Shown piece by piece: positions 1-8,411 of a stretch of DNA of 64,000 bases. Both the position numbers and the translations under genes were made by a program. The notes beneath the pieces were generated by a model that was not told the origin of the DNA, ran no database searches, and saw only the letters and a program-made list of their open reading frames with translations. The DNA is from Actinoplanes derwentensis (GTDB taxonomy: Bacteria; Actinomycetota; Actinomycetes; Mycobacteriales; Micromonosporaceae): the NCBI RefSeq assembly GCF_900104725.1, contig NZ_LT629758.1:4216001-4280000 (forward strand). The letters run 5' to 3'. Every line of letters begins with the position of its first letter. The first letter of the stretch is position 1.

Positions 1-1
1 G

Positions 2-553
2 GCCGCTACCGGACGCGCGACGGTTCCGGCGCCGGGGACGAGGCTCTTGAGCGCGCCAGGTGTCGGCAAGGCAGCAGCGAACGCTGGGAAGGCCGAAGGC
101 AAGGCCGAGGAGAAGGCCGAAGAGAAGGCCGAAGGCAAGGCAGAGAAAGAGGTCGCGGGGAAAACCGACGGCAGAGCTGAACCGGAATCTCGCGGGAAAG
201 GCTCTGAAGCCGAGACCGGTCCGCGCGGCGTGAGCGGGAATGCGGGCGGGGACGGGGTTCGGCGGAGCGTGGCGGGCGGGAAGGTTGATGCTGCGGAGAT
301 GCGGCAGGCTTCCGCTGAGGCTGGGGTTCGGCTGGGTGAGACTGCCGCTGATGTGGCAGAACGGGCCACCACGGTGATCGGCACGCTCCCGGAACGGGCC
401 ACCGTTGCTCTGGACGTCGCCAGGGAACGTGCGTCGGCCGCCATCCGTGCGCTGCCGGATCGGGCGGCCGATCAGCGGCGGCGTTATGCCCTGATCGGAG
501 CGGCGATGGCCGTCGCCTCGGTCGCGGTCGTTCTGATTCGCAGACTTCGCTGA
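2..553 (+). CDS. Lys/Glu/Ala-rich membrane-anchored protein (5' end outside window)
   Basis: The frame is open from the left edge, so the gene probably starts outside the window; an internal TTG at 47 is only a possible start. The visible N-terminal part is low complexity, with repeats of the type KAEEKAEGK at about nt 88-155. A helical stretch rich in Ala, Arg and Thr follows. The C-terminus has one hydrophobic segment (ALIGAAMAVASVAVVLI) and a short basic tail, the layout of a tail-anchored inner-membrane protein. It resembles actinobacterial DUF3618-type proteins in layout, but I cannot confirm the family. A strong hairpin terminator follows. Function unknown. Confidence 0.6.
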   Translation, partial: AATGRATVPAPGTRLLSAPGVGKAAANAGKAEGKAEEKAEEKAEGKAEKEVAGKTDGRAEPESRGKGSEAETGPRGVSGNAGGDGVRRSVAGGKVDAAEMRQASAEAGVRLGETAADVAERATTVIGTLPERATVALDVARERASAAIRALPDRAADQRRRYALIGAAMAVASVAVVLIRRLR

Positions 554-569
554 TACCACCGCCGATTGT

Positions 570-606
570 GGGCCTCGCCGCTACCGCGGTGAGGCCCTTC
601 GAGTTT
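570..606 (+). terminator. Rho-independent terminator of the first gene
   Basis: GGGCCTCGCCGC (570-581) pairs with GCGGTGAGGCCC (586-597) through 12 base pairs, one of them G-T, closing a TACC loop. A T-rich run ending in GTTTT follows. It lies 17 bp past the stop codon and separates this gene from the rhamnose operon. Confidence 0.8.
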
Positions 607-697
607 TCCGGGAGGTGGAGCGGACAGACCGAGCGCGGCGGTAGGCCACAGGCCCGGACGGCTGGGGAGCTGCGGGGTGGGTGAAACCCTGATCGTT

Positions 698-709
698 TGA
701 AACGTCTCA
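698..709. promoter_or_regulatory. Upstream LacI-type operator of the rhamnose operon
   Basis: TGAAACGTCTCA differs by one base from the perfect palindrome TGAAACGTTTCA, a form typical of LacI-family operators. A second, weaker copy lies at 818-829, about 120 bp away, which would allow DNA looping. No cognate regulator gene is in the window; inference. Confidence 0.5.
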
Positions 710-773
710 GGCGAGTGGGGCTGGGCGGCCGGGCGGTGGAGAAACAAAACAGGAGGGTCATCAGGGCCAACTC

Positions 774-802
774 TTGACCCTGCGCTAACGGGATCGTAAC
801 GT
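774..802 (+). promoter_or_regulatory. Putative promoter of the rhamnose operon
   Basis: A -35-like TTGACC (774-779) and a -10-like TAACGT (797-802) are 17 bp apart. The second operator-like site follows at 818-829, where a bound repressor would block initiation. Assigned by eye. Confidence 0.45.
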
Positions 803-817
803 GAGTCACATCTCGGG

Positions 818-829
818 TAGAACGTTTCA
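818..829. promoter_or_regulatory. Promoter-proximal LacI-type operator of the rhamnose operon
   Basis: TAGAACGTTTCA matches TGAAACGTTTCA except at two positions of the left half and keeps the ACGT centre. It lies between the putative -10 box and the ribosome-binding site of the first gene. Confidence 0.45.
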
Positions 830-851
830 AGAAGACCTCTCAGGAGACGTC

Positions 852-1880
852 ATGCGTCCTCGTTTTGCCGCCGCCGTCGTGCTCACCATGACAGCCGCTA
901 TAGCTCTGTCCGGCTGTACCAAGAAGAACGAGACGGATACTGCCGCGTCGGGTGATGCGGGGAGTAAGACGTACAAGGTGGCGTTCGTTCCGAAGTTGCA
1001 GGGGGTGCCCTACTTCGAGGCGATGAACGCCGGTGGTGAACAAGCGGCTGCGGCGTTGGGGAATGTGCAGTGGCTGTATCAGGGGCCGACGCAGGCGGAT
1101 GCGGCGGCGCAGGCCGACATCGTGCGGTCCTACATTCAGCAGAAGGTCGACGCGCTGATCGTGGCCCCGAACGACCCCGATTCGATGGCGCCGTTGTTGC
1201 AGCAGGCCAAGGATGCCGGGATTCATGTGGCGACCGCGGACACCGACGCGCCGTCGAGTGTGCGGGAGGTGTTCGTCAACCAGGCCACCGCCGAGGGCAT
1301 CGGCCAGGGCCTGACCGACAGTCTGTTGACCGCGATGGGTGGTAAGGGCAAGTACGCGATCGTGTCGTGCGGGCAGACCGCGGAGAACCTGAACTCCTGG
1401 ATCGAGGTGCAGAAGGCGTACACGAAGGAGAAGTACCCGGACGCGCAGATCGTGGACATCGTGTATGCCGGTGAGGATCAGGCCAAGGCCACGCAGATGG
1501 CCACCGACCTGATGAACGCCCACCCCGATTTGACCGGTCTGGTCGGCGAGTGCACCTCCAGCGCGCCGGGGGTGGCGCAGGCGGTCAAGGACGCCGGGAA
1601 GATCGGCAAGGTGTTCACCGTGGGTCTGGGCACGCCGCAGGCGATGAAGCCGTACCTGACCGACAAGTCGTCGACCGCCGCGATCCTGTGGGACGTGGAG
1701 AACCTGGGCTTCCTGACCGCGTGGGCCGGCGCTCAGATCGCTCAGGGCAAGACGCCGGAGGCCACCAACAACGTCTCGGCCGACCTGCCCGCGGTCACCT
1801 ACGACAGCACCTCCAAGATGCTGCTCCTCGGCCCGGCCCTGGCGATCACCGCCGAGAACGTCGACCAGTTCAACTACTGA
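852..1880 (+). CDS. rhaS: Rhamnose ABC transporter substrate-binding lipoprotein
   Basis: Periplasmic-binding-protein type 1 (ribose-binding fold) lipoprotein that captures sugar outside the membrane. A GTG at 801 is in frame, but the ATG at 852 is better: it follows AGGAG at about 841-845 and gives a lipoprotein signal peptide with lipobox LSGC, so the mature protein starts at a lipidated Cys. The body (342 aa) begins with a beta strand typical of the family (YKVAFVPKLQGVPYFEAM). Rhamnose is inferred from the rhamnose isomerase at the end of the same operon. It is followed after 4 bp by the ATPase gene. LacI-type operators lie upstream. Confidence 0.9.
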   Translation: MRPRFAAAVVLTMTAAIALSGCTKKNETDTAASGDAGSKTYKVAFVPKLQGVPYFEAMNAGGEQAAAALGNVQWLYQGPTQADAAAQADIVRSYIQQKVDALIVAPNDPDSMAPLLQQAKDAGIHVATADTDAPSSVREVFVNQATAEGIGQGLTDSLLTAMGGKGKYAIVSCGQTAENLNSWIEVQKAYTKEKYPDAQIVDIVYAGEDQAKATQMATDLMNAHPDLTGLVGECTSSAPGVAQAVKDAGKIGKVFTVGLGTPQAMKPYLTDKSSTAAILWDVENLGFLTAWAGAQIAQGKTPEATNNVSADLPAVTYDSTSKMLLLGPALAITAENVDQFNY

Positions 1881-1884
1881 GCAG

Positions 1885-3387
1885 ATGACAGACGACGCGA
1901 CGCCCCGGCTGCGCCTGACCGCGATCTCCAAGCGGTTCGGCGCGGTTCGGGCCATTCAACATGCCGATCTGACCGTACGAGCGGGTCAGGTCCACGCCCT
2001 GGTGGGTGAGAACGGGGCCGGTAAGTCCACGATGATCAAGATCGTGGCGGGGGCGGTGATCGCTGACACCGGGGAGATCGAGTTCGAGGGTGAGCCGGCG
2101 CGGATCACCAGTACCACCGACGCCATCGGGCGCGGGATCGCCACCGTCTACCAGGAGCCGCAGCTGTTCCCGGAGCTGACGGTCGCGGAGAACGTCTTCC
2201 TGGGCCGCGAGATCAAGAAGGCCGGCCGGGTCGACTGGGCCGCTCAGAACGCCAAGGTGGTCGAGCTGCTCGACCTGCTGGGCCTGCCGGAGCGGTACGC
2301 CACCGCCGAGGTCGGCACCCTGTCGGTGGCCGATCAGCAGCAGGTGTCGATCGCGAAGGCCCTGGCCGCGGACGCGAAGGTGCTGATCCTGGACGAGCCG
2401 TCGGCGATCCTGACCGACGCCGAGATCGAGGTGCTGTTCGGCGTCGTGAAGAGGCTCACCGACACGGGAGTGAGTGTCATCTACATCTCGCACCGTCTCG
2501 ACGAGCTGTTCCGGATCGCGGACGAAGTGACCGTGATGCGGGACGGGCGCACGATCGGCACGTACGACATCAAGGATCTGACCGTGCGGCAGATCGCCCA
2601 TCTGATGGTCGGCGAGGAGCTGTCCGACGCGCGCCCGCACCGAGAGGTCCCCCCGGGGCCGGCGGTGCTGGAGCTGCGCGATCTCAGCCGGACCGGCAAA
2701 TTCAAGAACGTCGACGTCGCGGTACGGGCCGGCGAGATCGTGGCCCTCTACGGCCTGGTCGGCTCGGGCGTGTCGGAGATCGCGGCCTGCGTCTACGGCA
2801 TCGACCGGGCGACCAGCGGCGAGTTGATCATCGCCGGGGAGAAGACGACCCTGAAGAACCCGCAACACGCCCAGCGGCTGGGGATCGCCCTGCTGCCCGC
2901 CAACCGCAAGGTCGAGGGCATGTTCGGGTTCCAGTCGATCGCTTTCAACATCTCAGCCGGACACCTCAGGAAGATGTCCCGGTTCGGCACCATCATCGAC
3001 CGCGCCCTGGAGAAGTCGAAGGCGCAGGAGCTGATCAAGCGCCTGGCCGTCAAGACCCCGCACGAGCGCCAGGCGATCAACGCCATGTCCGGCGGCAACG
3101 CCCAGAAGGTGGTCCTGGCGCGGCAGCTCGTCGAGCGCCCGAAGGTCCTGGTGCTGGCCGAGCCCACCCAGGGTGTCGACGTGGGCGCCAAGGAGGAGAT
3201 CCACCGCTTGATCACCGAGCTGGCCGAGGAGGGCACCGCGGTGCTGGTGGTGACGTCGGATCTGCCCGAGGCGCTGCGGATCGCCGACCGCATCCAGGTG
3301 GTGCGCGGCGGCACGACGACCGACGAGTTCGGTCCTGACGCGAGCCAGGTCGATCTGCTGGCCGCGGCGGCGGGAGGCCGGGAATGA
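1885..3387 (+). CDS. rhaT: Rhamnose ABC transporter, duplicated ATP-binding protein
   Basis: Sugar-importer ATPase of the RbsA/MglA type (500 aa) with two nucleotide-binding domains in one chain. The first has Walker A GENGAGKST (about residues 41-49) and Walker B VLILDEPSA. The second has the usual degenerate P-loop (LYGLVGSGVSE) and signature MSGGNAQKV with VLAEPTQGVDVG. It powers uptake through the two permeases that follow. Its stop overlaps the next start by 4 bp (ATGA). The sugar is inferred from the operon. Confidence 0.92.
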   Translation: MTDDATPRLRLTAISKRFGAVRAIQHADLTVRAGQVHALVGENGAGKSTMIKIVAGAVIADTGEIEFEGEPARITSTTDAIGRGIATVYQEPQLFPELTVAENVFLGREIKKAGRVDWAAQNAKVVELLDLLGLPERYATAEVGTLSVADQQQVSIAKALAADAKVLILDEPSAILTDAEIEVLFGVVKRLTDTGVSVIYISHRLDELFRIADEVTVMRDGRTIGTYDIKDLTVRQIAHLMVGEELSDARPHREVPPGPAVLELRDLSRTGKFKNVDVAVRAGEIVALYGLVGSGVSEIAACVYGIDRATSGELIIAGEKTTLKNPQHAQRLGIALLPANRKVEGMFGFQSIAFNISAGHLRKMSRFGTIIDRALEKSKAQELIKRLAVKTPHERQAINAMSGGNAQKVVLARQLVERPKVLVLAEPTQGVDVGAKEEIHRLITELAEEGTAVLVVTSDLPEALRIADRIQVVRGGTTTDEFGPDASQVDLLAAAAGGRE

Positions 3388-4373
3388 GCACCGCGACCGC
3401 GACGAAACGCAACATATTACCGAAACCGGTCACCGGGCAGGAGTTCGTGCTGGTCGGCGTGATCGCGGTGGTGTGGGCGGCTCTCGCGTTCAGCACCCCG
3501 GCGTTCCTGACGGCCGGTTCGATCCAGCCGCTGCTGGTGGCGACCGCCCCGATCGCACTGATCGGTGTCGCCATGACGATCGTGATCATCACCGGCGGTA
3601 TCGACGTGAGTGTCGGCGGCGCGATCATGGTGTGTTCAGTGCTCACCGCGAAGGCGCTGGTCGGCTCGGAGGTGAGCCTGGGGGTCGCGGTTCTTCTGTC
3701 GGTCGCGGCAGGCGGTGCGCTGGGCCTGGTCAACGGTCTGCTGATCGCGTACGGCCGGGTCCACGCGATCATCATCACCTTCGGCACGGCGAACCTGTTC
3801 ATGTTCCTCGGCCTGCAGATCTTCGGGTCGGGCACGGTCAACGGCATCCCGGGCACGCTCGCGTTCTTCGGCCGCGGGCCGGACGGCCGCACGCTCGGCG
3901 TCCCGCACGCCTTCCTGATCACGGTGCTGATCACCGCGGCGGTCTGGTGGTACCTGCGTAACACCGCGGGTGGCCGGCACTTCTTCGCGATCGGCGGCGA
4001 CGAGCAGGCGGCCCGGCTTGCGGGTGTCCGGGTGCAGCGGCGGGTGCTGCTGGCCTATGTGTTCACCGGTCTACTGGTCGGCCTGGCCTCGTGTTTCGTG
4101 ATCGCGCAGGGCACGTCGACGCTGGATCAGTCGGTCGGCTCGGGCAAGGAACTGGCGGTGATCGCGGCGGTCGTGATCGGCGGCACGTCGATCATGGGCG
4201 GCCGGGGTTCGGTGCTGGGCACTCTGCTCGGCGCGCTGCTGGTGCAGTCGGTGGCGTCCGGGGTGACCCAGTTGGGCTGGCGGTCGCAGCTCGCCGACCT
4301 GTTCGTCGGCATCTTCATCATCGTGGCGGTCGGCGCCGACCTGCTCCGTGCACGGGCAAGGAGAAGCCGGTGA
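3384..4373 (+). CDS. rhaP: Rhamnose ABC transporter permease 1
   Basis: Integral membrane permease of the RbsC/RhaP family (329 aa) with roughly nine to ten hydrophobic segments. The family motif IITGGIDVSVGG lies near residue 70 and a second conserved block (ARLAGVRVQRRVLLAYVFTG) is in the C-terminal half. It pairs with the second permease to form the channel. Both ends overlap neighbours by 4 bp (ATGA at the start, GTGA at the end), indicating coupled translation. Confidence 0.9.
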   Translation: MSTATATKRNILPKPVTGQEFVLVGVIAVVWAALAFSTPAFLTAGSIQPLLVATAPIALIGVAMTIVIITGGIDVSVGGAIMVCSVLTAKALVGSEVSLGVAVLLSVAAGGALGLVNGLLIAYGRVHAIIITFGTANLFMFLGLQIFGSGTVNGIPGTLAFFGRGPDGRTLGVPHAFLITVLITAAVWWYLRNTAGGRHFFAIGGDEQAARLAGVRVQRRVLLAYVFTGLLVGLASCFVIAQGTSTLDQSVGSGKELAVIAAVVIGGTSIMGGRGSVLGTLLGALLVQSVASGVTQLGWRSQLADLFVGIFIIVAVGADLLRARARRSR

Positions 4374-5434
4374 CGACAACCGCAGAAAAAGCGACAAATA
4401 CCGAGAAATCCGACTGGCTGAAGATACTACTGACGCAACGGATCGCCCTCCTCGCGGTACTCATCGTCATCATCGTCGTCACGTTCTTCATCAACGACGC
4501 CGGTGGTTACCTGACGGCGCCGTACGACTTCGACTACATGTCGGCGAGCCTGATCAACGCCGTCCCCCTGGCCATGCTCGGCCTCGCGGAACTGCTGGTC
4601 ATCCTGTCCGGACGGGGCGGCATCGATCTGAGCGTCGGCGCCATCGTGTCGCTGGCCGGCATGGGCTTCGGTTTCGCGTACGGCGAATGGGGCTGGCCCT
4701 TGTGGTTGGCGATCCTCGGCACGGCGGCCTTCGGTGCGCTGCTGGGAGCGGTGAACGGCTTCCTGGTCTCCTACATCGGCTTCCCGGCGCTGATCGCCAC
4801 GCTCGCCACGTTCTACGCTTACAAGTCCCTCGCGATCGTGATCAACAACCAGCAGCCGATCAGCACCGAGCCGATCCAGGAACTCTTCTCGCTGAGCAAG
4901 CCGGTCGAGTTGCCGCTGATCGGGCAGTACCTCCCCGACGTACCGCTGGGGATCTTCACGTTCCTGCTGCCCACGGCGGTGGCGGTCTGGCTGTTGCTGG
5001 CCCGCACCACCTACGGGCGGCGTCTCTACGCGATCGGCACCAACGACGTCGCCGCTCGCTGGGCCGGGCTCCCGGTCCGGGACACGCGCTTCAAGGCGTA
5101 CGTCTACGCGGGTCTGATCTCCGGTCTGGTGGCCGTGGTGACCGTGGGACAGTTCGCCTCGGCCCGCCCGGACGCGGGCGTCTCCGGCAACGGCATGGCC
5201 CTGCCCGCGATCACCATCGCCGTCCTCGGCGGCGTGGCGATCACCGGTGGCATCGGCCGGGTCGCCGGAGTCGTGCTCGCCACTCTGCTCATCGTCTGGC
5301 TCAACGCCGGCATCCTGCTCGCCTTCGTCGGTAACGAGGGCTCGCAGTACCAGCTCCTGGCTCTCGGCGCGGTGCTGGTCTTCGCCGCCCTGTTGAACGG
5401 GCTCACCAACCGCAAGTACGGAGGCACTTCATGA
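4370..5434 (+). CDS. rhaQ: Rhamnose ABC transporter permease 2
   Basis: Second RbsC/RhaQ-type permease (354 aa), paralogous to the preceding one: motif LSGRGGIDLSVGAIVS and the C-terminal ITIAVLGGVAITGG loop. The GTG start at 4370 overlaps the previous stop (GTGA) and is preceded by AAGGAGAAG. The N-terminus is hydrophilic (about 20 residues) before the first membrane segment. The end overlaps the isomerase start by ATGA. Confidence 0.9.
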   Translation: MTTTAEKATNTEKSDWLKILLTQRIALLAVLIVIIVVTFFINDAGGYLTAPYDFDYMSASLINAVPLAMLGLAELLVILSGRGGIDLSVGAIVSLAGMGFGFAYGEWGWPLWLAILGTAAFGALLGAVNGFLVSYIGFPALIATLATFYAYKSLAIVINNQQPISTEPIQELFSLSKPVELPLIGQYLPDVPLGIFTFLLPTAVAVWLLLARTTYGRRLYAIGTNDVAARWAGLPVRDTRFKAYVYAGLISGLVAVVTVGQFASARPDAGVSGNGMALPAITIAVLGGVAITGGIGRVAGVVLATLLIVWLNAGILLAFVGNEGSQYQLLALGAVLVFAALLNGLTNRKYGGTS

Positions 5435-6582
5435 ACCTGGACGGCCTGGACGGCTTCACGATCGAGGTCCCGAGCTGGGCGTACGGGAACTCGGGCACCC
5501 GGTTCAAGGTGTTCACCCGTCCCGGTGGGCCGCGCGATCCGTACGAGAAGATCTCGGACGCCGCGCAGGTCAACCGCCTGACCGGGCTCGCCAACCGGGT
5601 CTCGCTGCACATCCCGTGGGACCTCGTCGACGACTGGAGCGCCCTCAAGGCGCACGCCGACAAGTTGGGCGTGCAGATCGGCGCGATCAACTCGAACGTC
5701 TTCCAGGACGACGACTACCGTCTCGGTTCGCTCTGCAACCCGGACCCGGCGATCCGCCGCAAGGCGATCGACCACCACAAACAGTGCCTGGACGTGATGC
5801 GGCAGACCGGTTCCACGGATCTGAAGATCTGGCTGCCGGACGGCCTCAACTACGCCGGCCAGGACTCGCTGCGCGGCCGTCAGGAGCGCCTGGCCGAGTC
5901 GCTGCGGGAGATCTACGACGCCTCCGACGAGGATCACCGGATCCTGCTGGAGTACAAGTTCTTCGAACCGTACTTCTACTCGACCGACATCCCGGACTGG
6001 GGCACGTCACTGCTGCACTGCCTGGCCCTGGGCGAGCGCGCGCAGGTGGTGCTGGACACCGGGCACCACGCGCCGGGCACCAACATCGAGTTCATCGTGA
6101 TGCAGCTGATCCGGCAGAAGAAGCTCGGCGCGTTCGACTTCAACTCCCGCTACTACGCCGACGACGACCTGATCGTGGGCTCGGCCGACCCGTTCCAGCT
6201 GTTCCGGATCCTGTCCGAGATCGTGGCGGTGGACGCGCACCGGCCCGGGTCGGGGGTCAACTTCATGCTCGACCAGTGCCACAACATCGAGGAGAAGATC
6301 CCGGGCCAGATCCGCTCGGTCCTCAACGTCGAGCAGGCCCTGGCCAAGGCGCTGCTGATCGACCAGGAAGCCCTGGCCACCGCGCAGCGGGCCGGTGACG
6401 TGCTCGGCGCCAACGAGGTACTGATGGACGCCTACGAGACCGACGTGCGGGCGGTTCTCGCGGACCGGCGGGAGGCTCGCGGTCTGCCGCGCAACCCGGT
6501 CAAGGCCTTCCAGGCGTCCGGGTACGCCGAAACCGTCACCGCCGAACGGGTGGGTGGCACCCAAGCGAGCTGGGGGGCCTAA
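5431..6582 (+). CDS. rhaI: L-rhamnose isomerase
   Basis: Converts L-rhamnose to L-rhamnulose, the first catabolic step after uptake. The 383-aa protein matches the actinobacterial/rhizobial RhaI type: a TIM-barrel sugar isomerase with GQDSLRGRQERL, a strand carrying a likely metal ligand (LLEYKFFEPYFYSTD), VVLDTGHHAPGTNIE and the NFMLDQCHNIEEKIPGQI block. It starts at an ATGA overlap and is the last gene of the five-gene operon. Rhamnulokinase, rhamnulose-1-phosphate aldolase and lactaldehyde dehydrogenase are not in this window and would have to be encoded elsewhere. Confidence 0.93.
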   Translation: MNLDGLDGFTIEVPSWAYGNSGTRFKVFTRPGGPRDPYEKISDAAQVNRLTGLANRVSLHIPWDLVDDWSALKAHADKLGVQIGAINSNVFQDDDYRLGSLCNPDPAIRRKAIDHHKQCLDVMRQTGSTDLKIWLPDGLNYAGQDSLRGRQERLAESLREIYDASDEDHRILLEYKFFEPYFYSTDIPDWGTSLLHCLALGERAQVVLDTGHHAPGTNIEFIVMQLIRQKKLGAFDFNSRYYADDDLIVGSADPFQLFRILSEIVAVDAHRPGSGVNFMLDQCHNIEEKIPGQIRSVLNVEQALAKALLIDQEALATAQRAGDVLGANEVLMDAYETDVRAVLADRREARGLPRNPVKAFQASGYAETVTAERVGGTQASWGA

Positions 6583-6631
6583 AACGCGCGAATCGGCCCG
6601 GAGAGTACGGGGCCGGGCGCACGATGGGCGG

Positions 6632-7039
6632 ATGGAGACCGCCACGCAGCCGGAGGACGAGGCCCGGGTGGCCGGCGTCCGGGCCCGTCTCGCTGATCTG
6701 GTCGAGGCGGATCCGTCGCCGGCCGAGCTGGCACTGGTGGCCCGGCTGCTCAACTCGTTCGCCGCGAAGGCTCCCGCCGCGTCGGACCTGCTGCTGCGGC
6801 TGATGTACCAGGGTGACGCCGGGCTGGTGCGCGAGCAGGCGCACAGCCTGAAGGGGTCGGCGGCCAACATCGGCGCGACCAGGCTCGCCGCGCTCTACGC
6901 GGGAGTCGAGGAGCAGGCCAGGGCCGGGATCGTCACCGACCCCGGCACGCTGACGGCCCACCTCGAACTCGAGGTGGGCGGTGCTGTGCGGGCGGTTCTG
7001 GTCTTGGCCGGCGAGTACGAAAGGGCTTGTTCGGCGTGA
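6632..7039 (+). CDS. HPt (histidine phosphotransfer) domain protein
   Basis: A stand-alone HPt protein (135 aa), a four-helix phosphorelay intermediate that accepts and donates phosphate between kinases and receiver domains. The signature AHSLKGSAANIGA places the phosphorylatable His at residue 71. An in-frame upstream start at 6554 would add 26 Arg-rich residues, so ATG 6632 is preferred. It is tail-to-tail with the receiver/HD gene and shares a neighbourhood with two histidine kinases, so it may serve that group; partners are inferred. Confidence 0.85.
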   Translation: METATQPEDEARVAGVRARLADLVEADPSPAELALVARLLNSFAAKAPAASDLLLRLMYQGDAGLVREQAHSLKGSAANIGATRLAALYAGVEEQARAGIVTDPGTLTAHLELEVGGAVRAVLVLAGEYERACSA

Positions 7040-7047
7040 ACGCTGGG

Positions 7048-8217
7048 TCAGGCCGCGGTGAGCACCGGCTCGACCAGACCCACCACGCGGGAGAAGTTGG
7101 CGAGCCGGTCCAGCATCACCTCGGTCACCACCGTGCCGCGGCCGATCAGCACCAGGCCGTTGATCGCCGTGACATCCGACGCCAGCCGCATCCCGATCTG
7201 CAGGTCGGCGATCGCGCACGCCCGGGTGGTGTTGCGGGCCGAGATCTCCACCCCCTTGACCAGGCGCAGAGCGTAGAGCACGTGCGGCGCCAGCCCGCCG
7301 TGCTGGTCCAGGAAAGCGATGGCGACACCCGCGTCGTGGGTACGGGCGAAGACGGTCTCGAACTCGATGGCGGTGCGGATCACGCTGATCGCGCCCTCGA
7401 CCAGACCGGACCAGCCGCCGGGTGGGGGCGCCTCACCGGCCAGCCCGCGGACGATGGAGACGACGTTCTCCATCATCGGGATCTCCTTGATCAGCGGAAG
7501 CACCATGCTGCGCATCCCGCGGACCAGTGCCTGCTCGTCCGGATTGAGGGTGTTCCCGTCGCAGAGTTTCTTCATCACCTCGGCCGGCAGGGTGACCGCG
7601 CCGAGCTGGGAGGCCATCGTGGCCGCCTCCAGCTCCCAGAGGCCGTCGAGTTCGAGGGCGTCGGTCAGTTCGGCGACCAGGCCGCGGATCCGGCCGGCCC
7701 GGGCGAAACCGAGCGGGCTGGACATCTCCAGGATGCCGAAGAGGGCGTGCAGGCTGGTCCGCAGCGTGGTGTCGACCATGTCGCGCTCGGCCATCACGTG
7801 ATCGTGCTTGGAGACCGCCGAGTGCACCACGTCGAGGATGTCCTCGCGGGTGGCCGGCTTCGGCACGTACCGGTAGACGCCGCCGGAGTTGATCGCGGCG
7901 ATCGCGGTCTTCATGTCGCCGAATCCGGTGTGCAGGATCCGCATGACGTCCGGGTAGTCGTCCTGGATCCGGCCCAGCAGCTCGATGCCGTCCATGCCGG
8001 GCATCCGCATGTCGCTGATCACCGCGGCGACCGAGCCGTCGTCGGCCAGCAGTTGCAGCGCCTCGTCGGCGTTGGCGGCGAGCAACAACCGGTGGTCCCG
8101 GCCGAGCTGCATGGAGAGCGAGTCCAGCACGCTCTCCTCGTCGTCGACGAGCAGGAGCGTCGGCAGCGTCTTGGCCCGGGCTTCCGCATCACCAGACCGG
8201 TACAGCTCGGTCCGCAT
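7048..8217 (-). CDS. Response regulator with degenerate HD output domain
   Basis: The N-terminus is a receiver domain (about residues 18-133) with acidic pocket VDDEE, phosphoacceptor Asp in ISDMRMPGMDG and Lys in RYVPKPA. The C-terminal about 250 residues resemble an HD-GYP/RpfG output domain in helical order. However, where HD-GYP proteins have a His-Asp pair before GKIGIP, this one reads ASQLGAVTLPAEV, and no GYP motif is present, so cyclic-di-GMP hydrolysis is unlikely. ATG 8217 is chosen over 8244 because AAGGAGA lies the right distance upstream. It is divergent from the GAF kinase at 8412. Confidence 0.82.
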   Translation of the reverse strand: MRTELYRSGDAEARAKTLPTLLLVDDEESVLDSLSMQLGRDHRLLLAANADEALQLLADDGSVAAVISDMRMPGMDGIELLGRIQDDYPDVMRILHTGFGDMKTAIAAINSGGVYRYVPKPATREDILDVVHSAVSKHDHVMAERDMVDTTLRTSLHALFGILEMSSPLGFARAGRIRGLVAELTDALELDGLWELEAATMASQLGAVTLPAEVMKKLCDGNTLNPDEQALVRGMRSMVLPLIKEIPMMENVVSIVRGLAGEAPPPGGWSGLVEGAISVIRTAIEFETVFARTHDAGVAIAFLDQHGGLAPHVLYALRLVKGVEISARNTTRACAIADLQIGMRLASDVTAINGLVLIGRGTVVTEVMLDRLANFSRVVGLVEPVLTAA

Positions 8218-8411
8218 AGCAGTCTCCTTCGTCTGACCGGTCATGGCGGTACGTGGTCACCTATCGCCGGATCCTCCGAATGCCTGAGCCTTAGGCGGAG
8301 CAGGATTTCTCCTGCGCCGAACTCCTCAGGCGGCTCCCACGGACGACCGAATGGCGATCCACGAGGCACAGCGGCGAAACCACCCGCGGTACTGGAAGAA
8401 CGGACACAGAT

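Noticed and set aside
840..1955. Long minus-strand open frame opposite the rhamnose-binding protein
   Set aside because: It mirrors the codon bias of the real gene, is rich in Arg/Gly/His with no motif, and the plus-strand product is clearly recognisable. Other long antisense frames (for example 26282-28753 and 32766-35576) were rejected for the same reason.
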